Below, one piece after another: positions 12,601-23,100 of a DNA stretch of 64,000 bases. The DNA lies in contig NW_020170450.1 of the NCBI RefSeq assembly GCF_000524195.1, positions 62,001 through 126,000 of the forward strand, written 5' to 3'. Source of the stretch: Echinococcus granulosus. Lineage: Eukaryota > Platyhelminthes > Cestoda > Cyclophyllidea > Taeniidae. A program made the position numbers and the translations under genes. Numbering within the stretch: position 1 is the stretch's first letter; the number at the start of each line of letters is the position of its first letter. The notes beneath the pieces were generated by a model. It ran no database searches and was not told the origin of the DNA. It was given only the letters and a program-made list of their open reading frames with translations.

Positions 12601-13179
12601 GTCTTTGGGAGAAAGGCGACATGACTTTGTTAAAATGTCGCATTCATAACCAGGCGGACAGCAATGCTCGCCGTCGTTACAGCAGACGCCCTAGAGGGTT
12701 GAATTTTCCATAATACACTGCACAACTTACACCTTCGAAAGGACAGCAGAGATCTCCACAAGTCGCAGGACACGATTCAAAACTGGCTTCAGTTTTTGTC
12801 GCCGGTGTTGTAGGCGGGTTTTCAGTAGGAATCTAAAGAACTCCACGCATGAACTCCCAAAATAATTACCTGAGATAGAGGTGGGGGTGGAGCGAAAAAG
12901 TTCATGAAGGCAAAGAATCCGGACTGGATCCTTGTGCAATAACCATCGGAGTCGCAAACGGTGCCTCGCGGACAGCAAGAAGTGCCCGATTCGCAGCAGA
13001 TGCCCTATGAAATATGATTAGAAATTCAAGCTAAAACTCACATCGGAAGCTGGACAACATTGCAAATACCCATTCGCACCATTGCAGCAGACTCCAGAGG
13101 CACAAAGAAGAGAACACTGATCTTCAGCAAGTGCAAGACCTGATAGGAGTATAACGAACCACACGGGAACAAAAGCCAT
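6644..13179 (-). CDS. GRN: Progranulin-like secreted protein with seven granulin modules, nine exons
   Basis: Exons: 13042-13179, 12870-13004, 12731-12832, 12484-12690, 11159-11395, 10449-10688, 9539-9775, 8331-8546, 6644-6796; 554 aa. All eight introns are phase 0 and GT-AG. The start at 13179 opens a signal peptide (MAFVPVWFVILLSGLALA), so the product should be secreted. Seven granulin modules follow. Each is split by an intron at the same place, just before the central CC pair, so exons join half-modules (CCPFEN then AVCCNDGEHCC). This is the half-module exon logic known from vertebrate progranulin. Modules 1 and 3-6 have twelve Cys; modules 2 (about residues 112-149) and 7 have ten, lacking the second CC pair of the N-terminal half. 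Between modules 1 and 2 lie a short Phe/Pro-rich stretch and a Thr/Pro linker. Granulins are growth-factor-like; a liver-fluke granulin is known to drive host cell growth, so a role in growth or host interaction is an inference. The last exon is 1.5 kb from exon 8 and its tail (about 27 residues after the last Cys) is unlike granulin. Confidence 0.95.
7040..7240. repeat. Degenerate GATG/CATC-type tract in last granulin intron
   Basis: Part of the 8th granulin intron (6797-8330). It is rich in imperfect GATG, GATT and GACT units (for example ggatgggttgattgactgg). It resembles the tracts at 9905-10085, 17370-17460, 20740-21290, 47500-47720 and 55785-55870. The rest of this 1.5 kb intron shows nothing recognisable. 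Confidence 0.45.
9905..10085. repeat. Degenerate CATC-type tract in granulin intron 6
   Basis: Imperfect CATC/CATT units (attcattcc, attcatccacc, gcatccatcaaac) lie in the intron between 9776 and 10448. A similar shorter stretch sits at 10840-10960 in intron 5. It looks like an old, diverged tetranucleotide repeat; no coding potential is seen. Confidence 0.45.
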
Positions 13180-13528
13180 CAGTGAGGCTAGAGTGGCAAC
13201 AAATGTCCAAGAGGTTAAAATACTAATATACTGTTTGTCGCACCATCAGCATTATCATGAAAACTAAATTTACATTTAAAATTTGAAGTTTACTTTGGTA
13301 GTTAAAAGTTTTCAAAGCTTATAAAGCAAAATTTTGCAGTGGTTCATTTTTGCAAAGTGGCGCTTTTAATAGCGCAGTAATCTGAAAAAAATTTATTTGA
13401 CTATTATTTATAATTAAAAGCGTAATTAAACACAATTCTGACAAAGCAAACATTAATGCAACTGCAATTTTCTTTACACACTAGAGTTTTTAGGCAAACA
13501 GTAAGAAGTTATTTTAGAATAGTGTATT

Positions 13529-14630
13529 GCAATACGATGATTGTTTATTTCTCGGTATTGGCGACGAAACACTTTTGAATTGGCCTTCTTGTTTCACGCC
13601 GGGCGGGCCAGCCTTCAGTCCATGCCAGCAGTCCAAATTCCTTCTCTGTGCTGAACATATATATATATTCCACCCGAGTATTGTCTTCCTTTGTCTTCAG
13701 GAAAGTCTAGGGACGCTGCATTAATGGCGGCGGAAAGCGAACCCGATCCTAAAGGGCATCTACCCTGATTTTTACTACTGCGTGATAAACCATAACGGAG
13801 CCGACGAAGTACATGTGCTACGGGTGGGTGAATGGCGATGACCTCAAACAAAAGGGTTTAAAAAGACGTCTACCTTTGGCATCCATTCCAGTCCCGTGTT
13901 CTGCAGGAAAGCCACTAACAACTGAAGCGGCACTAGCTGTGAACCATCTGGAAGTTTTGTTACAGACTTCCCCTGCTACGCCTGCATAAAGCTGTTGCTA
14001 ATGTGAATTCGCGACTCATCCTCCATTTCCTTACTAGCTGAATGGAGCCCGGGCAGCTCCAAAGTGGAAACAGCGCGGAAGGGAGGAACAGACGCGAAAC
14101 CCTTCCTCCATGGACCTATGCTAAATCCTGTCTTTCCTTATATGAATATGCCTTCAGGCCAGTGTGCCTACGTCTATCTATGGACACGCATGATGGCTGG
14201 CACAATTCTCCGTTCCTGAATCAAGTTTTTAAACCGAACGAAACTCCAGATCCAGTTAAATTGCAAGAGGGATCAGTGACAATGCGGTCAAGTATCTCCT
14301 CGGTTGCACACCAATTTGATGACTGGCACGGCCGCCTCGTAGGTATTTCCTTGAAGCACCGTCTACGTCTTGATGGCTGATGTGGTAGGTTGACCTGCGG
14401 GAGTGCCAGGGGCGACACTCAGAAGAGAAGGCGGCTATGTAATACGATAGTTGTTTGCCCCTCGGTATTAGCGAGGCACCACTTTTGAATTAGCCTTTTT
14501 GTACTACGCCAGGTGGGCTGACCTTCGGACCATGCCAGCAGCCCAAATACCTTCTCTGCGCTGAATATATACATTCTACCCGACTATTATGTCCTCTTTC
14601 GTCTTCAGAAAAGTCTCGGAAAGCTACGGT
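13529..14630. mobile_element. Mini-element with direct terminal repeats, copy A
   Basis: A segment of about 190 bp starting at 13529 (gcaatacgatga, then tcggtattgg, ccatgccagcag, cttcaggaaagtct) is repeated in the same orientation from 14439 (gtaatacgatag and onward), 910 bp away. The internal part (about 13740-14438) is shared with copies near 36.0 kb, 51.9 kb and, inverted, 58.5 kb. There is no long open frame. This layout fits either a TRIM-like non-autonomous LTR element or part of a tandem array. The spacer 13180-15329 holds nothing else recognised. Confidence 0.6.
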
Positions 14631-15329
14631 ATCATATTCCGCGTTTTACTTATTTAATACCTACTAATTGTGTGTTTAAATGCTCGTCCTCTGTAATATA
14701 CTCATCTTTTACTTCCTTTCGTCAGTTGAAATATACGGCTTTAAATTACAAGGGACCGGCAAGTATTCCCTTTCTTGATACAGTTCAGAGTTCGTACGTT
14801 AGTAAGGCAATTTACGGCATGTTGTCGAGGCTTATTATGACGCCAAAGAAGACATGCAGAAGTAGGGCATGGCGTGTAAACATCTGGACAAATCCTCACC
14901 GTCCTGAATTCACCTACCTTAATAACTGATGTGATGTCTCCGTAGTTTGTTTAACTCTGTGTTTGACTACACAGCACTTGAATCGTCGCAGCTAGACTTT
15001 TGCTTGGAGGCTGTGCCTGCGCCCCACATTAGCAGCCTCTGTACTTCAGCAATGCATTCCTGCCCACACTACCGAGAATTCTTACGACTTCAGGAAAGAC
15101 CAGCTGCGGTGCACTAAATTTATCAGTTTTGCTTCTTTCGTCACTTCTTAATGTAACAGATCTGCCTTTTTTTCTATAGATTGCTGTAAAATCACTTATC
15201 AAATATGCTCATTACTAACTCAAATAATTCGAAATAATCCCTCCCTAACAAAACAAAAACATGGATGATACACATAACAGTACGTATATTTCTAATAAAT
15301 AATCACTCTCGTTTGTTTTGCCTCCCTAT

Positions 15330-15335
15330 TTTATT
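15330..15335 (-). terminator. Candidate poly(A) signal of the RasGRF-type gene
   Basis: TTTATT on the + strand reads AATAAA on the minus strand. It starts 46 bp beyond the stop codon at 15381-15383, a plausible distance for a short 3' UTR. Confidence 0.45.
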
Positions 15336-15380
15336 GGCAGAGCTTTGTGGGTTCCGAGTACGCTGATAAATCCTTCACGT

Positions 15381-17151
15381 TTACTTGTTCCCGTCTCCTC
15401 CAAAAGGTGTTGTATCTCCGGTTTCATTATTTTCGCCTTCTGCTTGACATACGGTAGTGAAAGGTCGTCTCGGCTCAATGCTCAACGACGCCTCGTATGT
15501 TTGGTCATCGCTTAGTAATCGAGTTGGATCTAGTAAGTAGTCCACGACCTAAAAAATTGCCATTAGCTCAAAATTATAACCCACCTCTTGCCTAAGTTCA
15601 ATCATGTAGGGTGTTTGGGTATACCTCCTTATCTCCATGAGTACATGAGCCAGCTAGAAAGCTACTGTGACTTTGAAAATCAGGACTACCATTCTCATTT
15701 TGCAGAAATTTATCAGGCCGTGCTCAGTAATATCCAATGCGCCCTCTCCAATGAAGGAGAGATCCGTCAGATACATGCCCAGATACGGTATGCATGGTGG
15801 GTCGCAGCTGAAAAAAAAACTACTGGTTCAGAGCCGGCGGACACAACTTTCACCCTCTGATGGTATTTGTCAACATACCGATGGAGCAGTTCACGCAAAT
15901 TCTTAAACCTCGCGGTTGCAGCCACCAAAGTGAGGAGTTTTTCAAACGACTGCTTAGACTGTTTAGCAACCACCTCCCAGGTTGCCTTCAGGCGGTGAAC
16001 AGAACTGTTTTCCAAGGCTGCACAAATTTGTAACACCCCATTGTAATTCTGCAAACATCGACAGATGTCAGCAATTGCAATCCACTTTTCAATACAGGCT
16101 GCACGATCTGGAATTTCTGAGCGGGAAATAATTTCCGAAACAACCAGTTTACTGACTTCATTAAAGCGTTTTGTCACCAGCATCACGTGGGGCGCCTTGG
16201 TCTCCTTTCCATCTTTCATCCATACCTGGTTCAGTAGTTCTCTGCAACATGGAAAAGCTATGGTCAGCTACAATTGAGGCCCACTTCGTCGGATAGGTAA
16301 TAAGGACTTACTGCGTTTTAATTGAGCGAAAAATGTGGAAATCGAGGTAGGTTAACTCCTCCGCAATATCTAATGCTGGTATTTTATCGAAGTTCTCCTT
16401 TGATGGAACCTTTATAAAACAACAAAAAATTGTTCACTTATTGCAAGAAAAGTCTGTATTTTCTATTTTTCTATACCTTCGTTGACAGAAAAATACTATG
16501 ATAAACTTAGACGGAAGCAGAAGGTTGTTGCAAGTGTTGACGGTAGTTCTTTATTCCTATTGGCTAGAAGATACGTAGACGGATTTCAGTAGGAAACCAG
16601 CCTCTATAAAAGCTGTTTTTACATCAGCTAATAAACAAGTTCTTAGGAAATTTTTCAATGAATAAAAGGGTAGGAAACCGCGATACTTAGTGTTTTTTTT
16701 GCATTTTTCGATTGTGAAGCATCAGATTTATTTGATTGGTTGATCTGCCGAACGATCTTCTAAAGGTCAAGCAAGAAAAGAATGCAGTGATTTATCGTAA
16801 AACCCTTCCATTTGTATGAACTCTTGAGTAATCATTAAAGTGTTTAATCCTTACTTGTTTTCTCATGCCTAAAGAATCAAAGAAGGGGAGTTGAACACAT
16901 CTGCTTCGGTATTGGTTAAAACAAGGGTGGGTGAAAATTAATCGAAAAGGTCGATTCAAAGGTAAACTTGCCTGTGATGGGGTCATGAGGAGATCTAGAT
17001 CGACATGCGATTCGACTAACTGGTCGTTGAGCATCTCTCTGGAAAGCTGGAAAGCTACCTTGCGATTTGAAACGTTTAGGCGAGGATTACGAAGTAATTC
17101 CTCCAGCAGAACCTGCATTTTGGACTTGAGTTGAGCATTGCCGTCAAAATC
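15381..17151 (-). other. RasGRF exons 24-29: CDC25 Ras-exchange domain and C-terminus
   Basis: Residues about 1246-1576. The catalytic domain is seen in [67 protein letters not shown] and [10 protein letters not shown]. The last exon has the conserved [19 protein letters not shown] and SIEPR, then a private tail of about 20 residues. Introns 27 (15654-15689) and 28 (15549-15584) are each exactly 36 bp. Exon 24 ends in a GC donor. Confidence 0.95.
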
Positions 17152-20100
17152 CTGGATATGAAGATAAAATATAAGGCAGCCTTTAAAATCAGAGAGAATG
17201 GTTGAAGTCTGATGGTTGATATTCGAAGAGATATCAAGCGATTAGTCAATTCAGCAAAATACCTTGTTTTTACCCTTGATTTTAGCCCGTCTGGCTATTT
17301 ACGACAAAATGAAGTACTCGAAGCCTATTTTAACCAAAAAGAAATCCACTCAATTTTCAACCACTTGTCCATTTCACCCCTCTGTCCCGTATCTATCCAC
17401 TTCATATTCATCCGTATACATCCATCCAATTTTGCATCTACCCATCCATCCACTCTGGGAGATGAAATTTCCGTCTACCTACCTCGGGATACTTCGTAAT
17501 CCAATGCCGTGCCACGTTCAAAACCCTCAATACTGTCATGCTCGCCACCTTCTCCTCTCTTCCTCCTTCTCCACTCGATGTCGTTAATCGCAGAAACGGG
17601 GATTCTTCCTTCGGTGTCATCCAATTTGCGACGGATGCCATGGTCGTCACTGGTGGTGTTTCACCAAAGTGAGATGTAGAAGCTACGGCAGTTGTAGGTG
17701 TTATGGAAGATGTTGTTATTGCTGTTATTGCTGCTGTTGACATTGGAGATCGGTGGATAGCAGATATGCGTCTTTGATGGGACATGCGTGTCGAACTGCT
17801 GGCTGCAGTTGCTATGGCAAAGGCTTTCACCGCGGCCCAGTTGCTTGACCTTAAAGAGGCACGTGATAAAAACGAGGTAACTTAAAGCTTTTTATAGTTT
17901 ATAACCCTTTCATCTCACCCTCGAATTAATTTTGTACTCTATTTATGAAGCATTCATACATTATATGGATAGTTGTAAACATCGTCCAAATATTCTTTGA
18001 AACTAGTGGGATTGTAAATGACTGAATTTCATTGTTCCCACCGTAAGATCCACAAAAGTAATTGCTAAGCTGTTGTTTTAGGAGGTCACAACGATTGGAG
18101 TTGTCGCTGACAGTATAACGGTATTTGTTACGTTTAAACCATCAAAATATCCTCCTTTCGAGTGGCTAAGTGCCCCAAATTGAGATAAAGGTCTTTTATA
18201 AGGGGGGTCTGCTTTTCAAGGACTAAGCTTTAAATGTGCTGATATCAAAAAAGGACCAATCATAGGCACACTGATTAATTGTTTGTTCACCTTCGTCTAG
18301 AGAGTCGCGCGGAAGTGATGATAGCACCGGCTCTTGGTGCTCGACGATACGTCGGTGTGCCACAGGTGTAACTCACGCGGCTCTGTTGTCGGGTTAAGCT
18401 GGTTCGGTCTCATGAGAATGAATACGAAATACTTTTTACTTAAATGTAATCAGTAGCAATCTTATAAAAAACTCGTTTGGATATCGTAATTGATAAGGCT
18501 ATTGAGACTAGACTTACTGTCGGGCCTTTAATAATCTTAGCTGGAAGAAAGGTGGATGAAATCGAAGGAAAAAGTGCTGCGTTTGAATTTTTTTCTGATA
18601 TAATCTAAAAGACAACTGGAATTGCTAGCCTAATTCATATAGAGAAAAACAAGGTTTTTATGGTATGCAACTAACGCTGTAAGCGATAAGGAAGTGAATC
18701 GAGAACACATTAAATCCTTCAGCGGTATGTGCATTCAGGAAAGAAATATTTTTTTTGAAAATAGTAAAACTATTAAGAGTAGATTAAGTCGCGAATGCCT
18801 TTCAATTTAGAGCCATGAACACAAGGAATAAAATAGACTAAAGAGATGTTAAACTTTTGCTTCATAAAGGCAGTATGCGCCTCCTTGTTTGTTTTCTGAC
18901 ATACTGGGTGCAGAGGTTGAAACAGAACGGCTCTTGATGATTGAGAGATCTGGCACGACAGCACTTTGATTCTCCTAAAGTGGCAGTAGAGTAAAAAATC
19001 CTTTCTTTATTAGTCATTGAGCCCAAGAGTAGGGCAGTAAAAGAATCCGTTAAATCTTGAAGTTAAACGGTAAAGATGTTCACAATTTTCACTCTTTATA
19101 TATTAATTTGTAGATTAAGTGGTTAAGAATGTGAAAACAAGTTTTTAAGAGTCAACTTTAACTAGTCCACCGCTATTCACAATAGTATAACATACCTTGT
19201 TCCCAAAGAAGGTCATCAGTGGTGAACCAGCATTTGTGATAGGAAAGATAAATTCACTCGCGATGACCTGCTTCCCCGTTCCTGATTCTGCTTGCTTCAT
19301 TTTTACAGCATCTAGAAATTTCACACCGAAAAGACTTGCAGTTTATAATATGTCAGCCAAAAGTTCACACCTGTCAGATGAGATGAGAAGCACACAGAAT
19401 CGTTAGACCTACGCATCGGGCTAAGCCCCACAAGAGCCGATTTGTCTGCTTTAGAAAAGGAGTATTTTTCATCGCCTTTCGCCTCTCCCTCCTCCTCCGT
19501 TTCTCCTCCTTCTTCACTCTCTTCATCACGTTCTTTGCCATTACCAATTTCTCTGGAGTGCCCAAGTAATTTTAAATTGTCTCTGCTCTCTTCCTCAATT
19601 GTCAGTGGATCGAATCTGTTTTCTAGGGACTGAAACAAACAAATGAGTAGTATGTGTTAGACCTACTTAAGCAACTTCGGATTCTTAACCATACATTATA
19701 AAGTACCAAATTAGTTAACATGTTGGGATTTAAAATCTGAAGAAAAGATAATTTCCTCTCCAAATAATTTTTTGGTCCACTTATAAAGTGAGAATGCCCC
19801 TTGGTAACACACGAAGCGCGTAGTTGCTAATGGGATGGCAGTTTTCTCTCTGTGGTGTTAATTTTCCACTCAATCTTTGTCTCTGCCTCATCTTTGATAT
19901 TCTCATGATGGTGCAAGCAGATCACTGCGCCTGTAGTACACAGCCTCCACAACTGGCGGGATGGACGGATAGACGAACGACGAGACTGTGATCAGATCCT
20001 ACCTGCTCGTCGATTTGTCCCTTCCTTTGACCTTCCACTTTTTCTTCGCTAACAAAGGCGTTATAGTTGGAAAGCATACAACTTCAGCCATACATTCATT

Positions 20101-23100
20101 TATTTTTCGACTGATTAATAGAACACAAGAGTTAGAAGGCACCTATTTTGATGCACAAATAAACAAAAAACGGCCTGGAAACTGAGGAATGAACAACGGT
20201 AGCACCAAACTCACCGCATTCCTAGCCAATTCCTCTGCCTCCTTCACTATATCATGGGATATGTTCTTGATTCCCTCCTTACTACTGCCCCTAGAGGCCT
20301 CAGAAAATAAAAATTTTCTCAATTTATCGGCCTCAGATGCACTTTTAGTCCTCCGCGTTTCGATATCTTCCTCACTTTCGCTATCGCCGGCTGAAGTTGA
20401 GGTAGAATAAGCAGTACTTCTAGACATTTCTTTTTGTAATCCAACTGTTATCTTAACTCACACTCATGCTCCTCCTCCTCAAGAACTTTTTCAGTGGCCA
20501 GATTTCGACGTGGAAAGAAGACTTGGTGTCTCGTGGCATCGATCATGCCTGTGGACACTCGTCTCCCACCCTTGATTCCGGTAAACGTAAGGCTATCGTT
20601 GTGCTGCTGACTGGCACGTCGAACACCGGGTCTAAAAATTTATGAGCAAGTAGTGGCTACTGATAATATATGAGCTGCTCCGATTTTCAAATTGAAAAAA
20701 GGCTACTTTTTATGTTTTAGTAGGGTGGGTGACCCACCGGCGAATTGGAAGTGTATCCACCCATTCATGACGATGGATGGATGGTGAGTTGATAAAAGTT
20801 GAAGGGGTGAGTCAGGGACGAGCTGGCATATTGAAGAAGGCTAAACTGTTAAATACCCTGATAGAATAATTTTGAATACATAAACCGATTCATCATTCGT
20901 TGATGCAGATCTTGTTGCGTTTTCAACAACTGTAATCCAGATACTCTTCTCAGAAGATGCGGAAAGGAATGCTGTTGATGGATCATTTATGGTCAAATGG
21001 CGGTTGATTAGGAGGAGGGACGGCAATTAATCCGGATCCGGATGCATTAAAAAAGATTAATGAGCGGCTTGCTAACTAGAAATATGCATAGGTGGTTGGA
21101 ACGAAAATAGGTACCCTTCAGAATCGACTAAACCACAGAATGAAGTGTAACTGGATGAAATAGGTGGGTACCATCTGGGTTGATAGGCAATTTGACTGAA
21201 AGGATGAACTGGATGGGTGAATAGACGCGTGTCTCGAGATGGTTAAATCTGTACAATTTGGAAACCAGCAACGACACGTGGTAGGTGGGAATGCCTACTG
21301 GATTGGTTGTTTGACAATAAAATCCTTAATGAATCAAGAATGAATTGCAAATTAAGAATTTCAAGAATTGACATATAAATAAGGGTTCCCTTTCTCCCCC
21401 CCTCTCACTTACCTCGCTTGCAGCATGGACTCTAGTAGATCGAGGTCAATTTTTGTTGAAGCCAGTTGAAGTGATGGGTCTCGAAGTACACACCGAAGCA
21501 CAGCTATGATTGTAAGTCCAGTGGTGAAGACACGGTAAGTAAGAAGGAAAGTGTTCAAGTAGTCAATTGACTGAAACCGCGGATCCAAAAGGCGATCCAA
21601 GAGACGGCCCAAGGTGCCGTGGCGAACCTTCATAAGGCAGAATGATGGATCAACGATTACTTCTACTGTGTACTGAGAATACAAGGGAAATTGAGCCCAT
21701 CTTTCATTCGAAAAGTGCTTTAAAACAAATTTAAATGGGCGTTGGTTTGGTGACGATCGCTGACTGCCGCTCCAAGTGTAACAGCAGTATGGAAGAATTA
21801 AATCTTGTTCAAGCGTGCTATCACCTGCCTACTTCTAAGTCGTGCAGATTGGATTTGAAGGTGAGAAATGAAATAGTCGCTCGCTGAAACGTTCAGAAGT
21901 CACTCCTTTTGCTGATTTTGGACGTGTCTGTTGTACGAATGGAGTTTAGCTGGACCCCTAGGCTAAAGAAGTCTCCAACACTTTGCATGGCATTAGGAAG
22001 AATTGTGCTAGTAGAACCAACCATTCAGGAATGGTTTAGACAAGCCGATTTGGAACGGAAGCCTTTATTTCTAAACCTACATCCTGGAAAAGTACCACTT
22101 TTTTTTAGACCCGTGTTAACCATGCCTAGATAGACTTTCCAACCTGGGCGTCCGGGAAGTCCCTTTCGAGGTATCTCTTTGGCATCTCCTTCCACAATTC
22201 TATAATTAATTGCAATTCAATGTCTTAAAAAGTTTCTTTGAGCTAGTCAGTGCTTCCTAGGAATTTCCGCTGGCTGTGCTCACAAGGCCTTTTACATCAA
22301 AGTCATTTAAAAGTTGCATAAATGGGGCGGAGCTGGCGCCCTCCTCGTTTACACCAGTGGTCCGGAAATACTCGCGCACCCACCGCACTCTAAGGGCTCT
22401 CCAAAGTGCTACGGTGACACCGTTTCTTCTAAAACCTTTGCCTATTCAATTTTTCTACTTTGTTAGAAGGCTTTCCCCGGTTGTCCTAATTTGTCAGTTT
22501 TTTCGATCCAAAACTGCAGGCGCTTATTCGCATCTAAATATGATTTCTTGCGACGCATAGGTTGGATAAGCCTCAAAATAGTTTCAGAAAGACGCTTAAA
22601 CTTAATGTGAAATTTTTTTAAAAAAATATTCAAGTAGCCTTAAAAACTATAGAGTTTTTCCAAACCAAGCTTACTAACATAAAGTGATTTTAAAAGGGTA
22701 GTTACTTGAGGCATTTTGCACGAGTTCCTCGTTGACCGGTACTTAATGTCAGGACAGTCTTTGAATAGTCCAGGATCCAAACTGGGAAAATAAAAGAAGC
22801 AATAAAAGGTAAACATTTAAATAAAAAGGCTCAGTCGTGGTTACTGTTGAAAGTCATGTTGAACCCACCGAACTGAATAGGGCATGGAGATTGATGACAC
22901 CTCCGAATGCGCAATGCTCAGCATGTCACTATAGTGGAGTTGTTCAATGCACTAAAATTTAAAAGGTGCTATTTCTTATTCCACCAACTTTTGTATTTTT
23001 TTACCACTTTACCTCGTCGTGGCAGTAATTATGACTGTAAATTGTCTGATTAACTAGCTTTGGGAGATAATTCATTAGAAGACGAAACTTATGTCCAGTA

